Notes: generated by a model from the letters alone, not told the origin. A stretch of 64,000 nucleotides of DNA from Streptomyces xylophagus (GCF_000716435.1 NZ_JNWO01000020.1:1-64000), one strand, 5' to 3'. Positions 17,087 to 26,036 are shown, counted from the first letter of the stretch. Translations and numbers: made by a program.

Positions 17087-17860
17087 ATGTCGGCAGGCGA
17101 GACAGGCGGCGGGGCACAGGTCAAGTCCGCGGTGCGGACGGTGGAGCTGCTCGAATACTTCGCAGGCCGGCCCGGTATGCACTCCCTCGCGGCGGTCCAG
17201 GAGGCCGTCGGTTATCCGAAGTCCAGTCTCTACATGCTGCTGCGCACGCTGGTGGAGCTGGGGTGGGTGGAGACGGACGCCACCGGCACGCGGTACGGCA
17301 TCGGCGTGCGGGCGCTGCTGGTGGGCACGTCCTACATCGACGGTGACGAGGTCGTGGCGGCGGCGCGGCCCACGTTGGACCGGCTCTCCGACGACACCAC
17401 CGAGACCATCCACCTCGCCCGCCTCGACGGCACGAACGTGGTCTATCTCGCCACCCGCCAGTCGCAGCACTATCTACGGCCCTTCACCCGCGTCGGCCGC
17501 CGGCTCCCCGCCCACTCGACCTCCCTGGGCAAGGCGCTGCTGAGCACCTACTCCGACGAGCAGGTCCGCAAGATGCTCCCGGAGACGCTGCCCGCGCTCA
17601 CCGAGCACACGATCACCGACCGCGAGAAGCTCATCGAGGAGCTGCACCAGGTGCGGGAGCAGGGCTTCGCCGTGGACCGCGAGGAGAACACGCTGGGGCT
17701 GCGCTGCTTCGGCGTCGCGATCCCGTACCGCACCCCGGCCCGCGACGCGATCAGCTGCTCGGTGCCGGTGGCCCGGCTGACGCCTGCACACGAGCAGATG
17801 GTCAAGGACGCCCTGTTCGATGCCCGCGACCGACTGACCCTCGCCACCCGGAGGCTCTGA
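17087..17860 (+). CDS. IclR family transcriptional regulator
   Basis: This 257-residue regulator has an N-terminal winged helix (VRTVELLEYFAG through AVQEAVGYPKSSLYMLLRTL) and a C-terminal IclR effector domain (RVGRRLPAHSTSLGKALL and the end DRLTLA). ATG 17087 (MSAGETGG) is preceded by GAAGGGGTCAAGGG; an earlier in-frame ATG at 17033 is less likely. It is divergent from the dehydrogenase gene, so a role in controlling sugar-acid catabolism is probable. A GNAT gene follows after 4 bases. Confidence 0.9.
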   Translation: MSAGETGGGAQVKSAVRTVELLEYFAGRPGMHSLAAVQEAVGYPKSSLYMLLRTLVELGWVETDATGTRYGIGVRALLVGTSYIDGDEVVAAARPTLDRLSDDTTETIHLARLDGTNVVYLATRQSQHYLRPFTRVGRRLPAHSTSLGKALLSTYSDEQVRKMLPETLPALTEHTITDREKLIEELHQVREQGFAVDREENTLGLRCFGVAIPYRTPARDAISCSVPVARLTPAHEQMVKDALFDARDRLTLATRRL

Positions 17861-17864
17861 ACTC

Positions 17865-18338
17865 ATGCAGGTCGCGCTCCGCCCCGTCCACGACAGTGAT
17901 CTGCCGGTCTTCTTCCGGCAGACGAACGACCCCGAGTCCCTTCACATGGCCGCCTTCACGCATGAGGACCCGGCCGACCGTGACGCCTTCGACGCCCACT
18001 GGAAGCGCATCCGCGCGCGGGACGACGTCCTGAATCGCACGATCCTCGTGGACGGCGACGTGGTGGGCAGCGTGGCGGTCTACGGCGCACCGGACGAGCG
18101 CGAGGTGACGTACTGGATCGACCGCGCCTACTGGGGCAAGGGCATCGCGACGGCCGCGCTGCGCGACCTGCTGGCCGAGGCGCCCGAACGCCCGGTGTAC
18201 GCGCGCGTGGCGGCCGACAACGCGGGCTCGCGGCGCGTGCTGGAGAAGTGCGGGTTCCGCGTCACTGGCCATGACCGGGGGTTCGCGAACGCGCGCGGCG
18301 AGGAGATCGACGAGCTGGTGCTGACACTGGATTCATGA
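17865..18338 (+). CDS. GNAT family N-acetyltransferase (RimJ/RimL-like)
   Basis: This 157-residue GNAT protein has the pattern LRPVHDSDLPVFFRQ at the N-terminus, the acetyl-CoA loop DRAYWGKGIATAALRDLL, and the usual NAGSRRVLEKCGFRV near the C-terminus. It starts 4 bases after the iclR stop, so it is probably co-transcribed. The acceptor substrate is unknown. Confidence 0.87.
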   Translation: MQVALRPVHDSDLPVFFRQTNDPESLHMAAFTHEDPADRDAFDAHWKRIRARDDVLNRTILVDGDVVGSVAVYGAPDEREVTYWIDRAYWGKGIATAALRDLLAEAPERPVYARVAADNAGSRRVLEKCGFRVTGHDRGFANARGEEIDELVLTLDS

Positions 18339-18400
18339 AGGACCGGTTCCTCATGAAGTGATCGGTGCTTCATGAGCAGTCGATGAGAAAAGCGCCGTAA

Positions 18401-18429
18401 GGGAACGATTCGTTCCCGTCCGGTCGTCC
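18401..18429 (+). promoter_or_regulatory. Palindrome and possible ECF promoter upstream of the PBP gene
   Basis: GGGAACGATTCGTTCCC (18401-18417) is a perfect 7-bp inverted repeat. It contains GGAAC, the usual ECF sigma -35 element, followed after 18 bases by CGTC at 18425. If used, transcription would start close to the ATG at 18441, making the PBP mRNA leaderless. Three nearby CATGA repeats (about 18333, 18352 and 18369) are also unexplained. Confidence 0.35.
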
Positions 18430-18440
18430 TTGAGTGCGGG

Positions 18441-19898
18441 ATGAACAAGACGATCAGGCGCACCTCCGTCTTCGTACTGCTGCTGGTGTTCGCTCTCCTG
18501 GTGAGGGCGACCTGGGTGCAGTTCTACGACGGCAAGGCACTCGCGGACGACAAGGACAACCGGCGCAACGCGATCGAGACGTACGCGGACCCGCTCGGGA
18601 ACATCATCGTGGCCGGGAACGCGATCACCGGCTCGGCGCGGACGGAGAGCAGCAGCGACCTCGCGTACAAACGCACCTACACGGACGGCAAGCTGTACGC
18701 GGCGGTGACGGGCTATGCCTCGCAGAGCTATGCGCCGACCCAGCTGGAGGGGATCTACGCGGATCTCCTCGACGGCACCGACAGCGGCCTGAAGACCGTC
18801 ATGGACACGGTCACCGGCGAGCGGGCCGCCCCGGGCAACGTGGTCACGACGATCGACCCGGATGTGCAGAAGGCCGCGTACAACGCGCTCGGCGACAAGA
18901 AGGGTGCGGCCGTCGCGATCGATCCGACGACCGGCAAGATCCTCGCCGTCGTCTCGACTCCGTCCTACGACCCCTCGTCGCTGACCGACGCCAACACCGC
19001 CGCGTCCGCCTGGAAGCAGCTCAACGCGGACTCCGACAAGCCGTTGACCAACCGCGCGCTGCGCCAGCCGCTGCCACCGGGGTCGACGTTCAAGCTGGTC
19101 GTGGCGGCGGCAGCCCTGGAGGACGGGCTCTACTCGTCGGTGGACGAGAAGACGACCAGCCCATCGCCGTACACCCTGCCGGGCACGGTCACCCCGCTGA
19201 AGAACGAGAGTTCGTCCGCGCCCTGCACGAACGCCTCTATCCGCGTCGCGCTGCAGTACTCGTGCAACACCGTGTTCGCGAAGATGGCCGTCGACCTGGG
19301 GCAGGACAAGGTCAAGGCGATGGCCGAGAAGTTCGGCTTCAACGACGACAAGCTGGACGTCCCGGTGCGGGCGTACACGAGCGTGTACCCGTCGAACATG
19401 AACAAGTCGTCCACGGCTCTGACCGGCATCGGCCAGTACGACGTGACCGCCACCCCGCTCCAGATGGCCATGGTGTCGGCCGCTATAGCCAACGACGGGA
19501 AGCTGGTCTCCCCGCACATGGTGTCGGAGACCACCGACAGCGGCGGCGACGTGGTCCACAACTACGACGACAGTACGACCACGAAAGAGATCGTCAGCTC
19601 GCACACCGCCCAGCAGCTCCAGTCGGCGATGCAGACGGTCGTCGAGGACGGCACGGGTACGAACGCGCAGATCTCGGGCGTCACGGTGGGCGGCAAGACG
19701 GGCACCGCCCAGCACGGCGAGAACAACGACCAGTCGCCGTACGCCTGGTTCACCGCATACGGCAAGTCCGACGACACCGGGAAAGAGGTCGCCGTAGCGG
19801 TCCTGGTCGAGCAGTCGGACGCGGCAAGGTCAGAGATCAGCGGCAACGGCTTGGCGGCCCCCGTGGCCAAGGCCATGATGAAAGCGGCCTTGCAGTAA
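18441..19898 (+). CDS. Penicillin-binding protein, class B transpeptidase
   Basis: This is a membrane-anchored DD-transpeptidase of 485 residues that cross-links peptidoglycan. A single N-terminal membrane segment (VFVLLLVFALLVRATWVQF) is followed by a short dimerisation domain. The transpeptidase domain has SxxK at 215-218 (STFK), SxN at 274-276 (SCN) and KTG at 419-421 (KTGTA). It lacks the long PASTA C-terminus of PBP2x-type proteins and resembles the FtsI/PbpA group beside ECF sigma genes in Streptomyces. Start ATG 18441 has only a weak Shine-Dalgarno sequence. It acts outside the membrane in growth, division or sporulation. Confidence 0.92.
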   Translation: MNKTIRRTSVFVLLLVFALLVRATWVQFYDGKALADDKDNRRNAIETYADPLGNIIVAGNAITGSARTESSSDLAYKRTYTDGKLYAAVTGYASQSYAPTQLEGIYADLLDGTDSGLKTVMDTVTGERAAPGNVVTTIDPDVQKAAYNALGDKKGAAVAIDPTTGKILAVVSTPSYDPSSLTDANTAASAWKQLNADSDKPLTNRALRQPLPPGSTFKLVVAAAALEDGLYSSVDEKTTSPSPYTLPGTVTPLKNESSSAPCTNASIRVALQYSCNTVFAKMAVDLGQDKVKAMAEKFGFNDDKLDVPVRAYTSVYPSNMNKSSTALTGIGQYDVTATPLQMAMVSAAIANDGKLVSPHMVSETTDSGGDVVHNYDDSTTTKEIVSSHTAQQLQSAMQTVVEDGTGTNAQISGVTVGGKTGTAQHGENNDQSPYAWFTAYGKSDDTGKEVAVAVLVEQSDAARSEISGNGLAAPVAKAMMKAALQ

Positions 19899-19903
19899 CG
19901 CCG

Positions 19904-19990
19904 TTGTCTTTTGTCTTTTGTCTTTTAGGGGCGCGGGGAACTGCGCGACCAGCCACGACGAACCGTCAGCCGACCGCGCAGCGCCCCCTA
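19904..19990. terminator. T-rich tandem repeat and repeat-based hairpin between PBP and NCS2 genes
   Basis: After the PBP stop come three tandem TTGTCTT units (19904-19924). They are followed by dispersed repeat copy C (19926-19956), whose TAGGGGCGC pairs with GCGCCCCCTA at 19981-19990. The structure lies between convergent genes and is a likely two-way terminator. Confidence 0.6.
19926..19956 (+). repeat. Dispersed 30-bp intergenic repeat, copy C
   Basis: This is the same sequence as copy B, identical over the core from TAGGGGCGC through CCAGCCAC. It is the copy with the best-preserved pairing partner downstream (19981-19990), which suggests that the full element is a hairpin of roughly 65 bases. 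Confidence 0.85.
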
Positions 19991-19993
19991 CTT

Positions 19994-21445
19994 CTACTTC
20001 ACACCCAGAATCTGCTCCACCGGGTCGATGGCGAAGTACACGAGGAACAGCGCCGACACGCCCCACAGCAACCAGTTGACCTCCTTCGCCTTACCGAGCA
20101 CCGCCTTGATCACCACGTAAGAGATGAACCCCGCCCCGATCCCGTCAGTGATCGAGTACGTGAACGGCATCGCGGCGATGGTCAGGAACGCCGGAATCGC
20201 GATCTCGTACTTGTCCCAGTCGATGTGCTTGACATGGGTCATCATCAGGAACCCAACGGCGATCAGCGCAGGCGCGGCGGCCTGCAAGGGGACGATCGTC
20301 AGCAACGGCGTAAGGAACAGCGCAAGTCCGAACAACCCACCGGTGATCAGATTCGAGAATCCGGTACGCGACCCCTCACCGACCCCCGAAGCCGACTCGA
20401 TGTACGCGGTGTTGGAGGAAGCGGACCCGATCCCGCCGGCGACGGCCGCCGCACCGTCGATGAACAGGACGCGACCGATGTTCGGCACCTGACCGTCGTC
20501 GTCCAGGAGACCGGCCTCCGCGCTGATACCAACAATCGTGCCCATCGCGTCGAAGAAGTCCGACAGGATCAGCGTGAAGATCAGCAGGATCACGGTGATC
20601 GCGCCGGTCTCACCGAAGGCCCCGAACAGGCTGAAGTGACCGATGAGTCCGAAGTCGGGCGCGGCCACGATCTTGTCCGGCACCTTGGGGGTCATCAGAC
20701 CCCAACTCTTGATGTCCGCCGCGGAGTTGATGATGATCGCGAGGACCGTCATCGACACGATGCTGATCAGGATCGCGCCCTTCACCTTGCGGGCGAGCAG
20801 CGCGATGGTCAGCAGTACGCCGAGACAGAACACGAGGACGGGCCAGCCGGTCAGTCTGCCGACGTCACCGAGCTGCACGGGGACCGTGGTCTGCGCGGCG
20901 TCCGGTATACGACTGACGAAGCCCGCGTCGACGAAGCCGATGAACGCGATGAACAGGCCGATGCCGACGCCGATGGCCTGCTTGAGCTGTTGCGGGATGG
21001 CGTTCATGATCGCCTCGCGCAGTCCGGTGAGGACCAGGACGCAGATCAGGACGCCCTCGATGACGACGAGGCCCATCGCGTCGGGCCAGCTCATCAGCGG
21101 CGCCAACTGGAAGGCGACGACCGCGTTGAGGCCGAGGCCCGCGGCGATGGCGAGCGGGAGGTTGCCGCCGACGCCCATGATGACGGTCATCACGCAGGCC
21201 ACCAGGGCGGTGGCGGTGACCAGTTGGCCGGTGTCGAGGGTGTGGCCGAACTTGTCCTTGGCGCTGCCGAGGATGATCGGGTTCAGGACGAGGATGTAGG
21301 CCATCGTGAAGAACGTGGCGAAGCCGCCGCGTATCTCACGGCCGAAGGTGGACCCCCGTTCGGAGATCTTGAAGAACCGGTCGACGCTGTTCGCCGCCGG
21401 TGGTTCGGCACTCGGCCGGTCAGCCACCTTCTGTGACTCTGACAT
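19994..21445 (-). CDS. NCS2 family purine permease (AzgA-like)
   Basis: This is a membrane permease of 483 residues with about 13 hydrophobic segments, of the AzgA branch that takes up adenine, guanine or hypoxanthine with protons. Family sequences include FATFFTMAYILVLNPIILG near the N-terminus, ADLPLAIAAGLGLNAV-type sequence (here NLPLAIAAGLGLNAVVAF), and SASSNTAYIESASGVGEGSR. Start ATG 21445 (MSESQKVADRP). I looked for a purine riboswitch in the upstream region and saw none. Confidence 0.9.
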   Translation of the reverse strand: MSESQKVADRPSAEPPAANSVDRFFKISERGSTFGREIRGGFATFFTMAYILVLNPIILGSAKDKFGHTLDTGQLVTATALVACVMTVIMGVGGNLPLAIAAGLGLNAVVAFQLAPLMSWPDAMGLVVIEGVLICVLVLTGLREAIMNAIPQQLKQAIGVGIGLFIAFIGFVDAGFVSRIPDAAQTTVPVQLGDVGRLTGWPVLVFCLGVLLTIALLARKVKGAILISIVSMTVLAIIINSAADIKSWGLMTPKVPDKIVAAPDFGLIGHFSLFGAFGETGAITVILLIFTLILSDFFDAMGTIVGISAEAGLLDDDGQVPNIGRVLFIDGAAAVAGGIGSASSNTAYIESASGVGEGSRTGFSNLITGGLFGLALFLTPLLTIVPLQAAAPALIAVGFLMMTHVKHIDWDKYEIAIPAFLTIAAMPFTYSITDGIGAGFISYVVIKAVLGKAKEVNWLLWGVSALFLVYFAIDPVEQILGVK

Positions 21446-21642
21446 GCGGGTACTCCTCGTTGCCTCAATGATCGGTGCGCGGATGCTGGCTGGATTGTTC
21501 CCGCGTTGAACCTGTTTCAGGTCTTCCCCGTGTTACGGAATCGAGGTCGGCCCGCCAGACGGTGTTCGAAGGCCTGTACCAATCCCATCAGTTGATCACT
21601 GCTACGCTCCCGATCTGGTCGGGGTCCTCCCCGAATGATCAC

Positions 21643-21660
21643 GTGTCATCTACATGACAC
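21643..21660. promoter_or_regulatory. Perfect 7-bp inverted repeat upstream of the ECF sigma gene
   Basis: GTGTCATCTACATGACAC has perfect 7-base arms around CTAC. It lies 30-47 bases upstream of the preferred GTG start of the sigma gene, and also overlaps an alternative ATG start (21654). It looks like a dimeric repressor site or a structured promoter element. Confidence 0.5.
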
Positions 21661-21689
21661 GCACACACCACAGCGAGGAGAGGTCCGCC

Positions 21690-22256
21690 GTGGGCACAGT
21701 CGTCGACGACGCCGCCTCCGTGGAGTTCCACGCCTTTTTCGAACGTCACTACGCCGAACTGTCCCGGCTCGCCCACCTGTTGACGGGTGAGGCGGACGCC
21801 GCCGACGATCTCGCGGCCGACGCGCTGCTCGCGCTCTGGCACCGCTGGGACCGCGTGCGCGCCGCCGACCACCCTGCGGCCTACGCCCGTGGGGTCGTCG
21901 CCAACCTGGCCCGCACCCGGATCCGCAGCGCGGTGCGCGAGCGGCGGCGGGTCGCCCTGTTCTGGTCGCAGCGCGAGGAGAAGACCGAGAACCCGGACGT
22001 GGCCGGCGTGGTCGACGTCCAAGAGGCCTTGCGCAGACTGCCGTTCCGCAAGCGGGCCTGTGTGGTGCTGCGGCACGCGTTCGACCTGTCGGAGAAGGAC
22101 ACCGCGCTCGCCCTCGGTGTTTCCGTCGGTACGGTTAAGAGCCAGACGTCGAAGGGCATGGCGGAGTTGCAGCGGTTGCTCGGTCCGCAGAGCCCTCCGC
22201 TGCGGATGCACGCGACGATGGCACGCGGCGGAGAGACCGGAGGGAGGAACCGATGA
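21690..22256 (+). CDS. RNA polymerase ECF sigma factor (SigE-family type)
   Basis: This is an ECF-type sigma factor of about 188 residues. Region 2 runs from FERHYAELSRLAHLLTG through DDLAADALLALWHRWDR, and region 4 contains LPFRKRACVVLRHAFDLSE and LGVSVGTVKSQTSKGMAEL. GTG 21690 has AGGAGAGG 6 bases upstream, while ATG 21654 has none, so the shorter form is preferred. The stop overlaps the next gene's start as ATGA, coupling it to a membrane protein that is probably its anti-sigma factor. Confidence 0.88.
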   Translation: MGTVVDDAASVEFHAFFERHYAELSRLAHLLTGEADAADDLAADALLALWHRWDRVRAADHPAAYARGVVANLARTRIRSAVRERRRVALFWSQREEKTENPDVAGVVDVQEALRRLPFRKRACVVLRHAFDLSEKDTALALGVSVGTVKSQTSKGMAELQRLLGPQSPPLRMHATMARGGETGGRNR

Positions 22257-23110
22257 GGCACCAGGACGTGCACGACGACGAGTTGATCGCCCGGCTGCAC
22301 GAGGCGGCCCAGGGGCACGAACCCGACCGTTCGCGCATCCTGGCGCGGCTCGAACGCGGTATGGCCGCGCAGTCCCGCCCCGACCACCGGGCCACCCGGC
22401 CGCCCGTGTTCGGCTGGGTGCGGGTCGTCAGCGCCACGGCCGCGGTGGCGAGCGTCCTCGCGATCGGCGGCTACGCGGTGGCGTCCGCGGTGAAGAGCAA
22501 CTCCCCCGCCGAGCAGACCGTGTCCGTCTCGCCGACACCGACGCCCACGCCGTCGCCGGACGCGACGAGCCGTACGCCGGTCAAACCGGTTGCCCCGACG
22601 GCGAGTTCGGGTTCCGACGGCGCCTCGCACAGCTCCCCGAAGGCGAGCACCTCGCCGACACCGTCCGCGACCGCCTCGGCCTCCACGCCCGTGCTGCCGC
22701 CCGCTTCCGGCGTCCAGGACGGCCCGCTGTGGTCGGACGGCTCGATCGATCCGGGCAGCAACGACTTCTGGGCGCAGAGCGATGTCACCCTGAAAACGAC
22801 CAAGAAACTCACCTCGCTCACCGTCCAGTTGAAGGTCAAGCTGACCGGCGGGGTCAGCTCCGCGGGCGCCTGGCGCTCGCTGCCCGAGCAGGACTTCACG
22901 CAGACGGTGACGGAGCAGGACGGGTTCCTGGTCTACACCTGGGTGCTCAAGGAGGGCCGTACGGTCGCGGTCGGGGACTGGGTCTTCGCCGGGCAGTACA
23001 ACCATGAGCGCGGCGGCCGGGACGCCAAGGACGACAGCTACTCGGCGGCGGCCACGGCGGCCGGCCAACAGCTGGCGGTCAAGGGCGACTTCGCGGCGCA
23101 GAAGTCGTAG
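22253..23110 (+). CDS. Membrane protein coupled to ECF sigma factor, probable anti-sigma factor
   Basis: This 285-residue protein has a short cytoplasmic N-terminus (HDDELIARLHEAAQGHEPDR), one membrane segment at about residues 60-80 (VVSATAAVASVLAIGGYAVA), a Ser/Thr/Pro-rich linker of about 90 residues, and a C-terminal extracellular domain of about 125 residues. It has no zinc HxxxCxxC motif. The translational overlap with the sigma gene is the main evidence for an anti-sigma role. The external domain (DGPLWSDGSIDPGSNDFWAQ onward) is not one I recognise and may sense or bind something in the envelope. Confidence 0.72.
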   Translation: MRHQDVHDDELIARLHEAAQGHEPDRSRILARLERGMAAQSRPDHRATRPPVFGWVRVVSATAAVASVLAIGGYAVASAVKSNSPAEQTVSVSPTPTPTPSPDATSRTPVKPVAPTASSGSDGASHSSPKASTSPTPSATASASTPVLPPASGVQDGPLWSDGSIDPGSNDFWAQSDVTLKTTKKLTSLTVQLKVKLTGGVSSAGAWRSLPEQDFTQTVTEQDGFLVYTWVLKEGRTVAVGDWVFAGQYNHERGGRDAKDDSYSAAATAAGQQLAVKGDFAAQKS

Positions 23111-23144
23111 CAGACGGTCGTAGAAGTTGTAGCCGTCGGTCGTA
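23101..23144. repeat. 22-bp tandem duplication spanning a stop codon
   Basis: Units 23101-23122 and 23123-23144 differ at four positions (both contain GTCGTAGAAG or a close variant). The first unit contains the TAG stop of the probable anti-sigma gene. The array ends in GAAAAAA. Confidence 0.7.
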
Positions 23145-23238
23145 GAAAAAATCTCGGACGGGCGGCAACCCTTTCTCCGGCGGTGGCGACCAAGAGGCGC
23201 AAGGTTCCTCTCGCACGGAGTCACACGGAGCAAGTCGC

Positions 23239-24921
23239 TTGAGCACGCACAAGAAGCACCTCACCCGCAGGCGGGTGCTCGGGGCCTCCGCGATCGGTGT
23301 CGCCGCCACCGGCGCGGCCGTCGCGGGCGGTACCGGTCTCCTCTCTTCCGCCTCCGCCGCCGCGTTCGGTTACACCGACGACGGCTCCAACTACGTGATC
23401 ACCACGGGCGGTTCGCTCGTGTTCAAGGTCTCCAAGTCGACCGGTGACCTCACGTCCCTCGCCTACAAGGGCAAGGAGTACGAGGGCTACGGCGGCAAGC
23501 ACTCGCATGTCGAGTCCGGGCTCGGCGCCTCCACGGTCACCATCAAGCAGTCGGGGTCGACGATCCTGGTGAAGGTCGTGCACGGCGCGATCACCCAGTG
23601 GTACGCGGCCCGCAGCGGCGAGAACAACGTCTACCTGTGGACGAACAAGGCGGACGCCTCCTTCACCGCGACCCGGTACATCGTCCGCGTGAAGGCGGGG
23701 GTGTTCCCCAACTCCGGTTCGGACGCGTGGGATTCGACCACCGACACGATCATCGAGGCCGGTGACGTCTGGAAGCACCCCGACGGCACGACCCGCTCCA
23801 AGCACTACTCGGGCAAGCGGACCATCGACTACGACCACGTCGGCTTCACGACGGGCTCGGTCGGTCTGTGGGTCGTCCGCTCCAACCACGAGAAGGCGTC
23901 CGGCGGCCCGTTCTACCGCTCGCTACTGCGCCACTCGAACGAGGGCGGGGCCGGGCTGTACGAGATCCTGCACTACAACGAGGCCCAGACGGAGGCCGAA
24001 CGCTTCGGTCTGCAGGGCCCGTTCGTGGTGGCGTTCACGGACGGCGGCACCCCCTCGTCCTCGCTCTTCGCGGCGAACCTCGACACCTCGTGGGTGGACC
24101 CGCTGGGCATCACGGGCTGGGTCGGCAAGGCGGGGCGCGGGAAGGTGGCGGGGGTCGGCCTGAAGGGCATGGACGCCAAGTACCCCTACACGGTGGGCTT
24201 TTCCAACGCGGACGCGCAGTACTGGGCGAAGGCCGCGGCCGGCACCGGCACGTTCTCCTGCAAGGGGATGCTGCCGGGGACGTACACGCTGACCGTCTTC
24301 AAGGGCGAACTGGCCGTACACACAGGGTCGGTGGCGGTGACGGCGGGCGGTACGACGTCCCTCCACACCCTGAGCATCACCGGTGACCCGTCCACCGCGT
24401 CGGCCGTATGGCGACTCGGCAACTGGGACGGTACGCCAGGGGAGTTCAAGAATGCCGAGTTGATGACGTACGCGCATCCCTCCGACGCGCGGGCGGCGAA
24501 GTGGACGGGGAACGTCACGATCGGCAGCGGAAGCGAGGCCGCGTCCTTCCCCGCGTACATCTGGCAGGACGTGAACGACGGCGTCCTGGTCTACTTCAAA
24601 CTGACGGCGGCGCAGGCAGCGGCAGCGCACACACTGCGGGTGGGTGTGACGACGGCGTACGTCAACGCCCGCCCCCAAGTCACCGTGAACGACTGGGTTT
24701 CAGCTGTCCCCACCCCACCCACACAACCCTCGACGCGCGATCTCACCACGGGTTCCTACCGTGGAAACAACCACACGTTCGTTTTCAACGTCCCTTCCAG
24801 TGCGTGGAGTTCGGACACGACGAAGTACAACGTCCTGAAGATCAACGTGGTCAGTGGTTCGACGGGCTCGGCGTACCTCAGCCCGGGCACGTCGTTCGAC
24901 TGCATCGACCTGCTGACCTGA
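23239..24921 (+). CDS. Secreted rhamnogalacturonan lyase (PL4-like)
   Basis: This exported enzyme of 560 residues is expected to cleave the rhamnogalacturonan-I backbone of pectin by beta-elimination. A Tat-like signal (TRRRVLGASAIGVAATGAAV) leads the protein. Domain order matches PL4: an N-terminal beta-sandwich catalytic domain (about 40-300), a small FnIII-like domain (LPGTYTLTVFKGELAVHTG), and a C-terminal jelly-roll domain ending SPGTSFDCIDLL. The start is TTG 23239 after GGAG. It stands apart from the main pectin cluster, 14 kb away, and is followed by a strong terminator. Confidence 0.85.
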   Translation: MSTHKKHLTRRRVLGASAIGVAATGAAVAGGTGLLSSASAAAFGYTDDGSNYVITTGGSLVFKVSKSTGDLTSLAYKGKEYEGYGGKHSHVESGLGASTVTIKQSGSTILVKVVHGAITQWYAARSGENNVYLWTNKADASFTATRYIVRVKAGVFPNSGSDAWDSTTDTIIEAGDVWKHPDGTTRSKHYSGKRTIDYDHVGFTTGSVGLWVVRSNHEKASGGPFYRSLLRHSNEGGAGLYEILHYNEAQTEAERFGLQGPFVVAFTDGGTPSSSLFAANLDTSWVDPLGITGWVGKAGRGKVAGVGLKGMDAKYPYTVGFSNADAQYWAKAAAGTGTFSCKGMLPGTYTLTVFKGELAVHTGSVAVTAGGTTSLHTLSITGDPSTASAVWRLGNWDGTPGEFKNAELMTYAHPSDARAAKWTGNVTIGSGSEAASFPAYIWQDVNDGVLVYFKLTAAQAAAAHTLRVGVTTAYVNARPQVTVNDWVSAVPTPPTQPSTRDLTTGSYRGNNHTFVFNVPSSAWSSDTTKYNVLKINVVSGSTGSAYLSPGTSFDCIDLLT

Positions 24922-24943
24922 GCCCCCCTCGGTCAGCAGAGCG

Positions 24944-24975
24944 ACGCCCCCGCCGGTGACGACCGGCGGGGGCGT
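24944..24975 (+). terminator. Strong terminator after the rhamnogalacturonan lyase gene
   Basis: A perfect 14-bp stem (ACGCCCCCGCCGGT and its complement) encloses the loop GACG. It begins 23 bases after the stop codon and is followed by TGTC. Confidence 0.9.
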
Positions 24976-25082
24976 TGTCCCGTGACGGGCGAGAGCGGGG
25001 GCGGTGAACTGATGATGTGCGGCGCCGATTTCACCCTGCGCACCTCGCGTCTCGGGTCTCGGGTCTCGCGCCTGCCCTGTCA

Positions 25083-26030
25083 TCACGGTGTCCGAAGGCG
25101 CAGAGCCTGAACGGACCAGTCGAGCACGGGAGCCAGACTCTCCGGGGCGGGCCAGCCGTTGACCACGGCAAGCAGTTGGAGATACCGCTCCCTGCGGGGG
25201 TCGTTCACGCGCTCCAGCCGAGCCGCCAGCCGGCGGCGGAGCTCGATGTCGTCGGGCTGGCCGAGGAAGTGCGCGTAGGTCGCCGTAAACGCCGCGACGA
25301 ACGGATCGGCGTGGGGCGAGGCCGGTTCGACACCGGCGGCGAGGGCCGGCCCGGCCTGGTCCCGCACGACTGCGGCGATATCGCGGCGCGGGCCCGCCGC
25401 CTCGCCTCGAACCTGCTCGGCGGCCTGCTCTTCGGCCAACTGCCGCACGGAGGCGCGGAATTCAGGGTCCAGGGACAGTTCGGCCAACTCCACCCACGCC
25501 TGGACCTGTTCCGCATCCGGGTTGTCGGGCAGTTCGGGAGTCATCGAGCGCTTGACCCCGGCGAACGCGGGGGTGGCGGCGTCAAGACCACCGAAGACTG
25601 CGTCGAGAAACTCACCGACCAGACGTCGGCGTTCGTCCTCGGAGAGCTGGGCCAGCCTGTGCATGAGTTCCGTCTCCTCAGGTGTCGATCCACGAGCGGC
25701 CACCGCGGCCAACACCGCGTGCCGCAGACGCAGGACCCGTATCTGCACCGCCAACGCTTCGGCGTGCGCCGCGGCGACCTCGGGCAGCGAGAGCTCACGG
25801 TCCACGACCTTCCGGATCGTCGAGAGGTCAAGTCCCAACTCCCGCAGGGTCCTTACGAGGTCCAAGCGTGCGACGGCATCGATGCCGTACAGGCGGTAAC
25901 CAGCCGGGGTGCGGTCCTTCGGCGCCACGATCCCGCGATCGGAGTAGAACCGGATGGTCTTGACCGTGAGCCCGGTCCGCCGGGCCAGGTCGCCGATCGA
26001 GTAGAGGGTGTCGCCGTCCATGCCGCCCAC
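25083..26030 (-). CDS. MerR family transcriptional regulator
   Basis: This 315-residue regulator has an N-terminal MerR winged helix (YSIGDLARRTGLTVKTIRFY, then PAGYRLYGIDAVARLDLVRTL) and a coiled-coil dimerisation helix to about residue 125. The long C-terminal region of about 190 residues lacks the clustered Cys of metal sensors, so it may bind an organic ligand, as TipA or BmrR-type proteins do. GTG 26030 is preceded by GGGGGAG; ATG 26021 is an alternative. The operator just upstream suggests autoregulation. Confidence 0.88.
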   Translation of the reverse strand: MGGMDGDTLYSIGDLARRTGLTVKTIRFYSDRGIVAPKDRTPAGYRLYGIDAVARLDLVRTLRELGLDLSTIRKVVDRELSLPEVAAAHAEALAVQIRVLRLRHAVLAAVAARGSTPEETELMHRLAQLSEDERRRLVGEFLDAVFGGLDAATPAFAGVKRSMTPELPDNPDAEQVQAWVELAELSLDPEFRASVRQLAEEQAAEQVRGEAAGPRRDIAAVVRDQAGPALAAGVEPASPHADPFVAAFTATYAHFLGQPDDIELRRRLAARLERVNDPRRERYLQLLAVVNGWPAPESLAPVLDWSVQALRLRTP

Positions 26031-26036
26031 CTTTGC

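Noticed and set aside
21446..21689. Purine riboswitch upstream of the NCS2 permease
   Set aside because: No conserved purine-aptamer core or fitting three-way junction could be recognised by eye.
22253..23110. Calling the sigma-coupled protein a zinc-binding anti-sigma factor
   Set aside because: There is no HxxxCxxC motif, so only position and topology support an anti-sigma role.
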